Shown piece after piece: positions 16,405 to 25,011 of a DNA stretch of 64,000 nt (the stretch's first letter is position 1; every line of letters starts with the position of its first letter). Source of the stretch: Mesorhizobium sp. B4-1-4. GTDB taxonomy: Bacteria; Pseudomonadota; Alphaproteobacteria; Rhizobiales; Rhizobiaceae. The DNA lies in NCBI RefSeq assembly GCF_006439395.2, contig NZ_CP083950.1, positions 2,852,001 through 2,916,000 on the forward strand, given 5' to 3'. A program made the translations under genes and the position numbers. The notes under the pieces are model-generated. The model did no database searches. It was not told the origin of the DNA and saw nothing but the letters and a program-made list of their open reading frames with translations.

Positions 16405-16731
16405 ATGAGCATGCGTGGCGTTCAATTGTTCACCAAAGCGGCCAGGCGGGATCGCCTATCCGAAGGTCCCGCGAAGAGCGAAGACATCGCCAAAAGAATT
16501 TTGAGCACGGCAGAAAAAGTTTCAAATCAAAATACCGGAGCTTCGGCGGTCGAAAATGACTTAACCCGCAACGACATCGGGGACTCTCAGGGGGATCACA
16601 AAAAAATCCACCCAATCGTGGCAGTCTTCGACAGCGATTTTTTCCCCGTCCTGCTGCTCCTTGCCATTTATACCCTCGCTGTATTCGCCGCGACGTTCGC
16701 CGTGTTTCTTTGGTGGGTGGGCATACTATAG
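16405..16731 (+). CDS. small hypothetical protein with C-terminal membrane anchor
   Basis: About 108 residues. The first 75 are polar and charged; the last 30 form one hydrophobic segment ('LLLLAIYTLAVFAATFAVFL'), so the protein should be tail-anchored in the inner membrane. Lower GC and more AAA/AAT codons than the surroundings hint at acquired DNA. ATG at 16405 chosen; TTG at 16396 also possible; the ribosome site is weak. No family recognised. Confidence 0.5.
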   Translation: MSMRGVQLFTKAARRDRLSEGPAKSEDIAKRILSTAEKVSNQNTGASAVENDLTRNDIGDSQGDHKKIHPIVAVFDSDFFPVLLLLAIYTLAVFAATFAVFLWWVGIL

Positions 16732-16800
16732 GGTGATCGAGCACACAATCCGGTGTCCTGCAACAGGCGCCCGCCTCGCACTGGGCGGGGAGATTTCGTA

Positions 16801-17397
16801 TCATTCCCTGTGTTCGAACACTGCCCCGTAGTGATACGGCGGTAGATCAACCATTCGCAAAAGCTGGAAACCATTGGCCTCCAAAACCGCCACCACAGCT
16901 TCGGGTGACATGCGCATCTCTGTCCCGGGGCCGCGCGGCTTGCCAAGCACGGTCGTCTGCTCTCGCGGCCGCTGATGCCAATTGACGAGCGCAAACAGAC
17001 CGCGCGGCTTGAGCACACGGGCCACGACTTTGATAAGGGCTGGCTTGTCGGGCACGCCGTGGAAGGTGTTGGCCATCAGCACAAAATCGATTTTTTCAGG
17101 CACAAGTTCCGCGACTTCGCCGGCATCCGCAACAATCCATTCCAGGACCGAAACGCCGCGCCGCTTCACTTCGGCCTTGGCCGCCGCGATCATCTCCGGG
17201 TCGAGGTCGAGCCCATAGACGTGGCCACCGACGATTTTCGCAAGCGGAGCGGTGAAATAGCCATCGCCGCAGCACAGATCGAGAGCCGTCATGCCGGGCT
17301 CGATACCTAACGACAGCAAAAGACCCGACGGCTCTGGCCAAAGCACCTCCCACCAATCTCGGTCAGGCATGGAGGTGGCGGGAAACGTTCCAGTCAT
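16801..17397 (-). CDS. class I SAM-dependent methyltransferase
   Basis: 198 residues. 'MTALDLCCGDGYFTAPLA' (residues about 38-55) is motif I binding S-adenosylmethionine; 'VYGLDLDPEMIAAAKAEV' is motif II and 'IDFVLMANTFHGV' motif IV. It lies 120 bases downstream of arsC on the same strand, so it may be part of the ars transcript, but it lacks the conserved Cys pairs of the arsenite methyltransferase ArsM ('CC' in motif I is not that pattern). Substrate unknown. Start ATG 17397 has no clear ribosome site; ATG 17370 is an alternative. Confidence 0.8.
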   Translation of the reverse strand: MTGTFPATSMPDRDWWEVLWPEPSGLLLSLGIEPGMTALDLCCGDGYFTAPLAKIVGGHVYGLDLDPEMIAAAKAEVKRRGVSVLEWIVADAGEVAELVPEKIDFVLMANTFHGVPDKPALIKVVARVLKPRGLFALVNWHQRPREQTTVLGKPRGPGTEMRMSPEAVVAVLEANGFQLLRMVDLPPYHYGAVFEHRE

Positions 17398-17517
17398 CGG
17401 GCGGAAGCTTTTGAATTGTGCTGCGGAGCAGTGTCGACCGGCAAGCCGCCAAAGGCAATGCCGCCATTGCCGATGGCGTCGACTGGCGCAAGTTCCGAGA
17501 CCGGCCGAAACAGGGGC

Positions 17518-17927
17518 TCAGACAACCCGCTTGCCGCCGGCGTCGACGACGATCTCGCCGTCCTCCTTGGTGAACGGGCCGATGTCGGGGTTGGGCAGAA
17601 AATCGAGCACCGCCTCGGACGGCCGGGCCAGGACGACGCCGAGCGGGCTGACCACGATCGGCCGGTTGATCAGGATCGGGTGCGCCAGCATGAAATCGAG
17701 GATCTCGTCGTCGCTCCACTTGGGATCGCCGAGGCCGAGCTCGGCATAGGGCGTGCCCTTCTCGCGCAACAACTCGCGCGGCGTCATCGCCATTCGATAA
17801 GCCTGCCGCGCGACGGCGGCGTCTTCAGATACTCGATCACCTGCGGCTCCTCGCCGGACTGGCGGATGATCGCCAGCGTGTTGCGCGACGTGCCGCAGTC
17901 TGGGTTGTGATAGATCGTGATGGTCAT
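17518..17927 (-). pseudogene. arsC: arsenate reductase, frameshifted
   Basis: The N-terminal 46 codons (from ATG 17927) read 'TIYHNPDCGTSRNTLAIIR', with the catalytic Cys11 of glutaredoxin-type ArsC, through 'YLKTPPSRGRLIEW'. They then run into a stop at 17784-17786. The rest (91 codons, 17793 to 17518) is in another frame: 'MTPRELLREKGTPYAELGL', 'HPILINRPIVVSPLG' and the normal C-terminus. Compared with the family, roughly ten bases between 'RLIE' and 'MTPREL' are missing. Thus arsenate reduction is probably lost unless a sequencing error, or re-initiation at ATG 17793, explains it. It overlaps aqpS by four bases. Confidence 0.82.
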
Positions 17928-18610
17928 GGCGCGGCTTTCATCCGGATAGGGGTCCTGGGGTCGGCCAGCAGCCAGCCTGCCAGCGACAGCGCAAGCAGCG
18001 CACCTGCCAATTCCGCGGCTATGAAGGCCGGGACATCGGATGGCCGGATTCCGGCAAACGTGTTCGAGAAGGCGCGGGCGATGGCCACCGCCGGATTGGC
18101 GAACGAGGTCGAGGCCGTGAACCAGTAGGCAGCGGTGATGTAGAGCCCGACCAGCCAGGGGATGGCATCGTTGCGGAAGCGCAGGCCGGCAAGGATGGTG
18201 AAGACCAGGCCGAAGGTCGCGACCAGTTCGGCCAGCCACTGCCCATGCCCGCTTCGCATCGTTGCCGAAATCTCCAGCAATGGCAGTTCGAACATGGCAT
18301 GCGCCACCAGCGTGCCGACGAGGCCGCCGAGGACCTGCACGGCGACGTAAGCCAGCGCCGCGAACCAGTCGATTTCGCGCCGCAGCGCATACACCAGCGT
18401 GACCGCCGGGTTGAAATGGGCGCCGGAGACCGGTCCCAGCGTTGCGATAAGCACCACCAGCATGGCGCCGGTTGGCATCGTGTTGCCAAGCAGCGAAAGC
18501 GCGGCATCACCGGTCAGCCGACTGGCCATGATGCCCGAGCCGACCACCGTGGCAACCAGCATGGCGGTGCCCAGCGCCTCGGCCGCGAGACGGCGTCGAA
18601 GGTCGGTCAT
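17924..18610 (-). CDS. aqpS: aquaglyceroporin of the ars operon
   Basis: 228 residues, six transmembrane segments and two half-helices with the MIP signatures 'SGAHFNPAVTLVYALRR' and 'SFANPAVAIARAFSN'. In Sinorhizobium, AqpS sits between arsR and arsC and lets arsenite leave the cell; the order here is the same. ATG at 18610 with GGGAG nine bases before it; a GTG at 18619 is less likely. It starts 11 bases after the arsR stop and its own end overlaps the arsC start (ATGA). Confidence 0.92.
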   Translation of the reverse strand: MTDLRRRLAAEALGTAMLVATVVGSGIMASRLTGDAALSLLGNTMPTGAMLVVLIATLGPVSGAHFNPAVTLVYALRREIDWFAALAYVAVQVLGGLVGTLVAHAMFELPLLEISATMRSGHGQWLAELVATFGLVFTILAGLRFRNDAIPWLVGLYITAAYWFTASTSFANPAVAIARAFSNTFAGIRPSDVPAFIAAELAGALLALSLAGWLLADPRTPIRMKAAP

Positions 18611-18620
18611 GGCTCCCACC

Positions 18621-18953
18621 TCAACATTTGCAGGTCACGGCCTGGATGATCGGCTGGCAAAGCTCCGGCTGGCCGTTGCAGCAATCCTCCATCAGATAGG
18701 CCAGGAGGTCGCGAAACCCGGTCATGTCGGCGGTGTAGCGAATGCTGCGCCCCTCGCGTTCGGCATGCACCAGCCCGGCTTGACCGAGGACCTTCAAATG
18801 CGCCGACATGGTGTTCTGCACCGCGCCCAGCCGCGTGGCGATCTCGCCTGCCGGCGTCCCCTCGGGCCCGGCGCGAACCAACAGCCGGAACACCTCCAGC
18901 CTAGTTCCCTGGCCGAGCGCGGCGAGCGCCAGCAATGCCGCTGTCTTGTCCAT
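18621..18953 (-). CDS. arsR: ArsR-family arsenic-responsive repressor
   Basis: 110 residues, winged helix with 'TRLEVFRLLVRAG', 'AVQNTMSAHLKVLGQAGLV' as recognition helix and 'REGRSIRYTAD' as wing. Metal ligands are not in the classical 'ELCVCDL' position but at the C-terminus ('EDCCNGQPELC' and a final Cys-Lys-Cys), as in other alphaproteobacterial ArsR proteins. First gene of arsR-aqpS-arsC. ATG 18953; TTG at 18956 also in frame. Confidence 0.9.
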   Translation of the reverse strand: MDKTAALLALAALGQGTRLEVFRLLVRAGPEGTPAGEIATRLGAVQNTMSAHLKVLGQAGLVHAEREGRSIRYTADMTGFRDLLAYLMEDCCNGQPELCQPIIQAVTCKC

Positions 18954-18954
18954 C

Positions 18955-18980
18955 AATCCATTTATCCAGATTTATGGATT
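18955..18980. promoter_or_regulatory. ars operator
   Basis: Inverted repeat AATCCAT (18955-18961) and ATGGATT (18974-18980) with 12 bases between, directly before the arsR start. Position and symmetry fit an ArsR dimer site overlapping the promoter of the ars operon. Confidence 0.7.
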
Positions 18981-19014
18981 AATCGCAGCGGACCATGACA
19001 AGCCTGTGACAGCC

Positions 19015-20928
19015 TCACGGCTTGCGCGCGGAACCGGTCGAGCGTGGCTCGCTGAGATGCGGGCGCCAGCCATGCACGCGGTCCCGTCCCGCGGCCTTGG
19101 CCCCGTACAGCGCCTCGTCGGCGCGCCTGATGAGATCGGCGATCTCGATCGCCGCGCCGCCCTCGAAGGTACCGACCCCGATGCTGACGGTGACGATGCC
19201 CTTTTCGCTGCCGGCATGGGCGAGCGCGAGGTCGCGCACCTTGCTCCTGAGGTTTTCGGCAATGACGAAGGCGCCTCTCGCGTCGGTTTCAGGCAGGATG
19301 AGCGCGAACTCCTCGCCGCCATAGCGGGCTGCCGCGTCGACCGGCCGGCGGGCCGTCGCCTCGATGCAGCGGCTGACGGCGCGCAGGCATTCGTCACCCG
19401 CCGGATGGCCGTAATGGTCGTTGAACTGCTTGAACCAGTCGACGTCGATGATGAGCAGGCTGAGCGGTTTCATGTTGCGCCGGCAGCGGGCGAACTCGCG
19501 CGACAGCGCGTCGTTGAAGGCCCGCCGCGTCAAGAGTTCGGTCAGCCCGTCGCGATGCGCAAGCAGATTCAGCTTCTCGTTGGCCGTCAGCAATTCAGCC
19601 TCGACTTGCTTGGCCTCGGTGATGTCGGAAAACACGCTGAGGCTTCCGCCGTCCCCGGTCGGCCGGGTCCGCACGTCCAGCCAGCGCCCGTCGGCGAGCC
19701 GCACCTGGCGGTGGCTGGCAAGCGTCTGCGAGGCCATCACGTCGGCGATCCAGTCCTCGACCGCCTCCGGCGGCGTGATCCCTTCGCCGCGCGCCGCCGA
19801 GGCGCGCAAGATATCGCGATGGTCGGCACCGGGCACCCTGATGTCGGCCGTCCTCGGAAACATGGCGCGGTACTGTGCGTTGCACAGCACCAGCATGCCG
19901 TCGGGGTCGAACATCACCAGGCCATCGGCCATGTGCGTCAGCGCGTCTCCGAGCCTCGCCTGGCTTTCCGCCAGCTCGGTCTCCAGCTGCTTGCGTATGG
20001 TGATGTCGCGGTTGTGTGTGATCAGCCCGACGACCGCCCCGGTCTTGTCGCGAAACGGCGCCTTCAGGGTCGCCAGCCAGCCATCGGTCCCGTCCGCGTG
20101 GTGCAGGCGCTGTTCGATGGTGGAGGAGACGCCGGACGCCAGCACGGCAAGCTCGTCCTCGCGGAATTCCTGCGCCGTTTCGCGCGGATAGAAGTCGAAA
20201 TCCGTCTTGCCGATCAGCGCCCTGGCATCAGGCGCATGCATCAGCTCGGCGGTTGCCGGATTGGCGATGATGAACCGCCCGTCGAGGTCCTTGACGTTGA
20301 GGCAGTCGGGCAAGGTCTCCACCACGGCCTTGAAGATGCGCCTGGACTGCAACGCTTCGAGGCGACGCCGCTCCTGGTGGAGCGCAAGCCCCGACATCGC
20401 CACGGAGACGAAGATGAGCAAGGTGGAAGGCAGCGCCACCTCCGGCAGAACGGTCTGCAGGACGGCTCGCGGCAGGACGGGGAGGCCAAGCAGCGATCCG
20501 GCCGCGGCCGCCGCGCCAAGGATCATGATATCAGCCATGGCGGGCGGGCGCCCCCTGAGGGCAAGGTTGCCGGCAATGCCGATCAGCATGGTGGCCGCGA
20601 TCCCGACCGCGCCGGCAAAGGCACCGATGCCGCCCTCGAAAGTCCGGAAGGCGCCGGCCATGATCCCGGCGACGATGCCGGCGACAGGACCGCCGAAGAA
20701 GCCGGCAAGCCCGATCATCGTCGTCCTGAGGTCGACCAGGACACCCGGCTGCAACTGCATGGGGGTCAGCATCAGGATGATGGCACCGGCGCCCATCAGC
20801 AGGCCGAAGGCCACCGCCTTCGCCATGGCCGGCCTGCGGTCCAGCCACACATGCGTGTGGATCCAGACCGAAACGAACATCGCAACGACCGCGAGATTGG
20901 CCAGCAATTCGGACCAGGGCGAACCCAT
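19015..20928 (-). CDS. membrane PAS-GGDEF diguanylate cyclase
   Basis: 637 residues. Residues 5-180 form a 5TMR-LYT-type sensor region ('DLRTTMIGLAGFFGGPVAG' is typical). Two PAS domains follow (about 195-320 and 330-445; 'LPDCLNVKDLDGRFI' and 'ADGLVMFDPDGMLVL'). The GGDEF domain (about 455-620) has 'HRDGLTELLTRRAFN' and an intact 'RYGGEEFALILPE', so it should make cyclic di-GMP from GTP. ATG with GGAAAGG upstream. It stands alone, convergent to nothing and followed by the ars promoter region. The signal sensed is unknown. Confidence 0.9.
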   Translation of the reverse strand: MGSPWSELLANLAVVAMFVSVWIHTHVWLDRRPAMAKAVAFGLLMGAGAIILMLTPMQLQPGVLVDLRTTMIGLAGFFGGPVAGIVAGIMAGAFRTFEGGIGAFAGAVGIAATMLIGIAGNLALRGRPPAMADIMILGAAAAAGSLLGLPVLPRAVLQTVLPEVALPSTLLIFVSVAMSGLALHQERRRLEALQSRRIFKAVVETLPDCLNVKDLDGRFIIANPATAELMHAPDARALIGKTDFDFYPRETAQEFREDELAVLASGVSSTIEQRLHHADGTDGWLATLKAPFRDKTGAVVGLITHNRDITIRKQLETELAESQARLGDALTHMADGLVMFDPDGMLVLCNAQYRAMFPRTADIRVPGADHRDILRASAARGEGITPPEAVEDWIADVMASQTLASHRQVRLADGRWLDVRTRPTGDGGSLSVFSDITEAKQVEAELLTANEKLNLLAHRDGLTELLTRRAFNDALSREFARCRRNMKPLSLLIIDVDWFKQFNDHYGHPAGDECLRAVSRCIEATARRPVDAAARYGGEEFALILPETDARGAFVIAENLRSKVRDLALAHAGSEKGIVTVSIGVGTFEGGAAIEIADLIRRADEALYGAKAAGRDRVHGWRPHLSEPRSTGSARKP

Positions 20929-21059
20929 CGCGCGCCTTTCCTCTTACCGGGCTTTCGCCGTATCGCCTCCTCGATAGACCCTCAATGACAACAAAGTGTT
21001 ACATCGGGTATTTGACCTCCGGCGGAAGAGACAAGCATGCGGCGGCATGCCTGTTGTAA

Positions 21060-21965
21060 TCACCCCCATCGCATCGTGCCGACGAAATCGATGAAGGCGC
21101 GCAGCGGCGCCGGGATGAGGCGGCGGCCGGGATAGTAGAGGAACGGGCCTGAAAACTCCTGCCACCAGGGCTCCAGCACCGGTTCCAGCCTGCCGTCGTC
21201 GAAATAGGGACGCAGCCAGTCCTCGAACAGCGAGACGATACCGCCGCCGGCGACCGCCACCTCGAGCGCGAGCGACATCGCGGTGCCGGTGCTGACCAGC
21301 AGCGGGCCGGTCGGGTCGACGCTCACCACCTCGCCGTCGCGCTCGAACTCCCAGGGCGGCATCACGCCGCTGGCGAAGCGGCCGCGCAGGCAGGCGTGAT
21401 CGAGCAGGTCGCGCGGATGGCCGGGCCGGCCGTGCCGGTCGAGATAGGCTGGCGCGGCGGCGGTGGCGAAACGCTGTCGGCGCGGGCCGATCGGCACGGC
21501 GATCATGTCCTGCTCCAGCCGCTCGTCATAGCGGATGCCGGCATCGCAGCCCGATGCCAGTATATCGACGAAACTGTCCTCGGCGGTCACTTCCAGCCGA
21601 ATGTCGGGATAGGCGGCGAGGAAGGGCGGCAACAGGCGCGGCAGTACCAGTTTCGCGGCGACGACCGGCACGTTGAGCCGCAGCGTGCCGGCCGCACGGC
21701 CGCGAAAGCCGTTGACCACGTCGAGTGCCGCCTCGACCTCGCCGAGTGCCGGCCCCAGCCGCTCCAGCAGCCGCGCGCCGGCCTCGGTGGGCGCGACGCT
21801 GCGCGTGGTGCGGTTGAGGAGCCGCACGCCGAGCCCGCTCTCCAGCCGCCGCACCGTCTCGCTGAGGCTGGAAGCGCTGACGCCGCTCACCCGCGCCGCT
21901 TCGCGGAAGCCACCGGCGCGCGCCACCGCCATGAACGCCTGGAGGTCACCAAGATCCGCCGCCAT
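21060..21965 (-). CDS. LysR-family transcriptional regulator
   Basis: 301 residues. The N-terminal winged helix ('FMAVARAGGFREAARVSGVS', then 'LSETVRRLESGLGVRLLNRT') is clear; residues 90-295 are the effector-binding domain with 'LRLNVPVVAAKLVLPRLLPP'. It is divergent from the aldo/keto reductase gene at 22060 with 94 bases between, which contain 'GCACCATATTATCGTGC', a dyad of the T-N11-A type bound by LysR proteins. Probably regulates that gene. Inducer unknown. Confidence 0.9.
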   Translation of the reverse strand: MAADLGDLQAFMAVARAGGFREAARVSGVSASSLSETVRRLESGLGVRLLNRTTRSVAPTEAGARLLERLGPALGEVEAALDVVNGFRGRAAGTLRLNVPVVAAKLVLPRLLPPFLAAYPDIRLEVTAEDSFVDILASGCDAGIRYDERLEQDMIAVPIGPRRQRFATAAAPAYLDRHGRPGHPRDLLDHACLRGRFASGVMPPWEFERDGEVVSVDPTGPLLVSTGTAMSLALEVAVAGGGIVSLFEDWLRPYFDDGRLEPVLEPWWQEFSGPFLYYPGRRLIPAPLRAFIDFVGTMRWG

Positions 21966-22059
21966 TGTTCGTCTTTCCGCACAGGGTGTTCCGATTGCAC
22001 CATATTATCGTGCAGATGCTCGAAGTCTATATTGGGCCGATCCAAAAGGAGATGAGACC

Positions 22060-22941
22060 ATGACCGACATCAGCAAGGCCGGAACCTACAAACTCGGCGA
22101 CCGCACCGTGAAGCGTTTGGGCTACGGCGCCATGCAACTGGCTGGACCCGGCGTGTTCGGCCCGCCGAAGGACCGCGACGCGGCGATCGCCGTGCTGCGC
22201 GAAGCGATCGCCAGCGGCGTCGACCACATCGACACCAGCGATTTCTATGGCCCGCACGTCACCAACCAGATCATCCGCGAGGCGCTGCACCCATACCCCG
22301 CCAACCTCACCATCGTCACCAAGGTCGGCGCCCGGCGCGACGACAAGGGCGCGTGGGTTCCGGCTTTCGCGCCGGACGAGCTCAGGCAGGCGGTGCACGA
22401 TAACATGCGCAATCTCGGCCTCGATGCGATCGAGGTCGTCAACTTCCGCCGCCATGACGGCCTGCATGAACCATCCGAAGGTTCGATAGCGAAGGAAGTG
22501 ACGGTTCTGGCTGAACTGCAGCGGCAGGGCCTGGTCAAGCACATAGGTCTGAGCAACGTCACCCTCGCCCAGGTCGAGGAGGCGCGCCGCATCGTGCCGA
22601 TCGTATGCGTGCAGAACCTCTACAACATCGTCCACCGCAATGACGACGCGCTGATCGATGCTCTTGGTGCTGACGGCATCGCCTATGTGCCGTTCTTCCC
22701 GCTCGGCGGCTTCACGCCGCTGCAGTCGGACACGCTGGCCAATGTCGCTCGCAAACTCGGCGCGACGCCCATGCAGGTGGCGCTCGCCTGGCTCTTACGC
22801 CGCGCGCCCAACATCCTGCTCATCCCCGGCACCTCCTCGGTCGGCCATCTCCGGGAAAACCTGGCGGCCGCGGACCTCGACCTGCCGGCCGACGCGCTTG
22901 CTGTGCTGAACGGCATCGCGAACGAGAAAGCAGCCGCCTGA
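22060..22941 (+). CDS. aldo/keto reductase
   Basis: 293 residues, AKR barrel with NADP: catalytic Asp and Tyr in 'VDHIDTSDFYGPHV', Lys in 'LTIVTKVGARRD', and a changed His position ('NFRRHDG'). Cofactor site 'LLIPGTSSVGHLRENLAA'. ATG at 22060 has AAGGAG eight bases upstream. Divergent from its likely LysR regulator. A perfect 15-bp stem-loop follows the stop. Confidence 0.9.
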   Translation: MTDISKAGTYKLGDRTVKRLGYGAMQLAGPGVFGPPKDRDAAIAVLREAIASGVDHIDTSDFYGPHVTNQIIREALHPYPANLTIVTKVGARRDDKGAWVPAFAPDELRQAVHDNMRNLGLDAIEVVNFRRHDGLHEPSEGSIAKEVTVLAELQRQGLVKHIGLSNVTLAQVEEARRIVPIVCVQNLYNIVHRNDDALIDALGADGIAYVPFFPLGGFTPLQSDTLANVARKLGATPMQVALAWLLRRAPNILLIPGTSSVGHLRENLAAADLDLPADALAVLNGIANEKAAA

Positions 22942-22949
22942 GGCAATGC

Positions 22950-22984
22950 GACCCGCCTTCTCCCTTGCCGGGAGAAGGCGGGTC
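22950..22984 (+). terminator. stem-loop after aldo/keto reductase gene
   Basis: Perfect 15-bp stem GACCCGCCTTCTCCC with loop TTGCC and its complement. No T run follows, so termination strength is uncertain, but it is placed nine bases after the stop codon. Confidence 0.55.
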
Positions 22985-23046
22985 CATGTCTTGCACACGC
23001 CTCGCCGCTCATGCCATCAGTCGGCCAACCAACACCGGCGATCGGC

Positions 23047-23802
23047 ATGGCACGACGAGGAACACCAAACAGCGGCGCGCGACCCGCCCCGCCGGGCGTC
23101 AGCCTGAACCGCGCGCTCTCAAAGCTCGGCCTGTGCTCACGCACGCAGGCGCAGGTGCTGATTGCCGAGGGCCGCGTGCGTGTCGGCGGCAAGGTGGTGC
23201 GCGATCCCGAGCAGCGCGTGGACATGAACCGCGACAAGATCAGCGTCGACGGCGAAGAGGTCGTTGCCGAGCGCAAGGTCTACCTGATGCTCAACAAGCC
23301 GCGCGGGCTGGTCACCACCCGCGACGACCCGCAGCAGCGCGGCACCGTCTATGCCTGCCTCGAAGGGCTCGACCTGCCCTTCGTCTCGCCGGTCGGCCGT
23401 CTCGACAAGGCGAGCGAAGGCCTGCTCCTGATGACCAACGACACCCGCTTCGCCAACCGGCTGATGGACCCGGCCTCGCATCTGCCCAAGACCTATCATG
23501 TGCAGGTCGGCATGGTGCCGAACGAGGCGATGCTGGACGCGCTGCGCGCAGGGGTGACCGTCGATGGCGAGACCCTGGCGGCAAGTTCGATCGCGCTTTT
23601 GCGCAGCGGCGGCCGCACCGCCTGGCTGGAGATCGTGCTCGACGAAGGCAAAAACCGACACATCCGCCGCCTGCTTTCAGCGCACGGCATCGAGGTCAAG
23701 CGCCTCATCCGCATCGCCATCGGCCGCCTGCCGCTGGGCGACCTCGCCAAAGGCAAGGCGCGCCACCTGACGCAGGAGGAATTGGTGCTGGTGGCGGAGT
23801 GA
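23047..23802 (+). CDS. RsuA/RluB-family pseudouridine synthase
   Basis: About 251 residues. An S4 RNA-binding domain comes first ('SLNRALSKLGLCSRTQAQVL'), then the synthase domain with the catalytic Asp in 'SPVGRLDKASEGLLLMTND' and 'LDEGKNRHIRRLLSAHG' near the end. It isomerises uridine in ribosomal RNA (16S or 23S, not decidable). Start: ATG 23047 begins just before the S4 domain; ATG 23011 would add 12 residues; neither has a good ribosome site. Confidence 0.88.
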   Translation: MARRGTPNSGARPAPPGVSLNRALSKLGLCSRTQAQVLIAEGRVRVGGKVVRDPEQRVDMNRDKISVDGEEVVAERKVYLMLNKPRGLVTTRDDPQQRGTVYACLEGLDLPFVSPVGRLDKASEGLLLMTNDTRFANRLMDPASHLPKTYHVQVGMVPNEAMLDALRAGVTVDGETLAASSIALLRSGGRTAWLEIVLDEGKNRHIRRLLSAHGIEVKRLIRIAIGRLPLGDLAKGKARHLTQEELVLVAE

Positions 23803-23939
23803 ATGAACCTCCGATGCCTTCTCCCCTGGCGTCGGATCTTCTGAGCCGAGCCGCGCCGTCTCCTGACGGAAAGCTGTCAGGAGGCCTGGCCTATAGATCA
23901 GGAGCCGGTCGCGGCTTCAGCGATCAAGGAGCCAAAGCG

Positions 23940-24341
23940 ATGAATTTCGTCTCTGTCCGCATCATCACATCGGATGTTCAGCGCCTCGTGCGCTTCTACG
24001 GCGAGATCACCGGCATGCCGGTGACGGTGTACACCGAAGACTTCGCCGAACTGGCGACACCGGCCTGCACGCTGGCGATCGGCAGCACGCGCACCTTGAT
24101 GCTGTTCGGCGGCGACATCGCCCGCCCCGCCGACAACCACACCGCCATCATCGAATTCCGCGTCGCCGACGTCGATGCCGAATTCGCCCGCCTGTCGGAC
24201 GTCATCAAGGCCACGACCGTGCAGGAGCCGACCACCATGCCCTGGGGCAACCGCTCGCTGCTGTTTCGCGATCCCGACGGCAATCTGGTGAATTTCTTCA
24301 CGCCCGTGACCGCCGAGGCGATCCGGAAGTTCGACAAATAG
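23940..24341 (+). CDS. VOC (glyoxalase-fold) family protein
   Basis: 133 residues, a pair of beta-alpha-beta-beta-beta units: 'VRIITSDVQRLVRFYGEITG' and 'LFRDPDGNLVNFFTP' are typical. The metal-ligand pattern is incomplete, so the activity is unknown; relatives are lyases, dioxygenases or drug-binding proteins. ATG 23940 has AAGGAG eight bases upstream. Its stop is seven bases from the end of the convergent phosphatase gene. Confidence 0.85.
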   Translation: MNFVSVRIITSDVQRLVRFYGEITGMPVTVYTEDFAELATPACTLAIGSTRTLMLFGGDIARPADNHTAIIEFRVADVDAEFARLSDVIKATTVQEPTTMPWGNRSLLFRDPDGNLVNFFTPVTAEAIRKFDK

Positions 24342-24347
24342 AGCGCC

Positions 24348-24929
24348 CTACTTCAGGTTCCACTTGCGCACGACCGGCTCGCCGAAGTCGTGCTCGTAGC
24401 CGAGCACGCTGATGCTGGCCGTGTCGAGCACGAACAGCGCGCCGCCTTCCGGCGGCAGGCCGAGCCAGCGGGCGGCGAGCACGCGCAGGAAATGCGCGCT
24501 GGAAAAGATCAGTATGTCGGCATTGGCCTTGCGCAGGCGGTCGACGATCCTGTCGGCACGGGCGCCGACATCGGCCGCCATCTCGCCTTGCGGGCAACCG
24601 TCGCGAAAGACGTTCCAGCCGGGCCGCTCGGCCAGGATATCGTTGGTCGTGCGCCCTTCATAGGCGCCGTAATCCCACTCCTGCAGATCGTCTATCTTGA
24701 CGCTCCGCTCCCCAAAGCCGGCAAGTACGCTGGTGTTGTAGGCGCGCTGCGAGGGGCTCGACCATACGGCCGAAAACGTCAGGCCTTTCAGCCGCTCCGC
24801 CACGCCCCGCGCGGCCGCCTCGCCGGCCGGCGTCAACGGCATGTCGGTGCGGCCGGTATGTTGCCCCGAAAGGCTCCACGCCGTCTCGCCATGCCTGACC
24901 AGATGGATTTGCGGTAGCGCGCTGCTCAT
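24348..24929 (-). CDS. histidine phosphatase family protein (cytoplasmic)
   Basis: 193 residues, phosphoglycerate-mutase-like: 'IHLVRHGETAWSLSGQHTGR' gives the RHG with the nucleophile His, 'SSPSQRAYNT' a phosphate-binding Arg, 'EWDYGAYEG' the acid region and 'FSSAHFLRVLAARWLG' the second His. No signal peptide, unlike the protein at 3719. Start ATG 24929; a longer frame reaches 24980. Substrate unknown (sugar phosphate or cobalamin-pathway type possible). Confidence 0.87.
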   Translation of the reverse strand: MSSALPQIHLVRHGETAWSLSGQHTGRTDMPLTPAGEAAARGVAERLKGLTFSAVWSSPSQRAYNTSVLAGFGERSVKIDDLQEWDYGAYEGRTTNDILAERPGWNVFRDGCPQGEMAADVGARADRIVDRLRKANADILIFSSAHFLRVLAARWLGLPPEGGALFVLDTASISVLGYEHDFGEPVVRKWNLK

Positions 24930-25011
24930 CCGCTCGGCCTTTCGTTGTGTCGGGCCAAGCTGTAGCGGTCCGCACGGCACGGGGAAAGTCCCGGCAGCAA
25001 CGACACCCGCT

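Noticed and set aside
16767..16790. Terminator after the small membrane-anchored protein gene
   Set aside because: Only a six-base stem and no T run.
16801..17397. Arsenite methyltransferase ArsM
   Set aside because: The conserved Cys residues that bind arsenite in ArsM are absent; only general methyltransferase motifs are seen.
18808..20988. Very long open frame antisense to the membrane GGDEF protein
   Set aside because: It has Arg/His/Gly-rich, non-protein-like composition; the minus strand carries clear PAS and GGDEF motifs.
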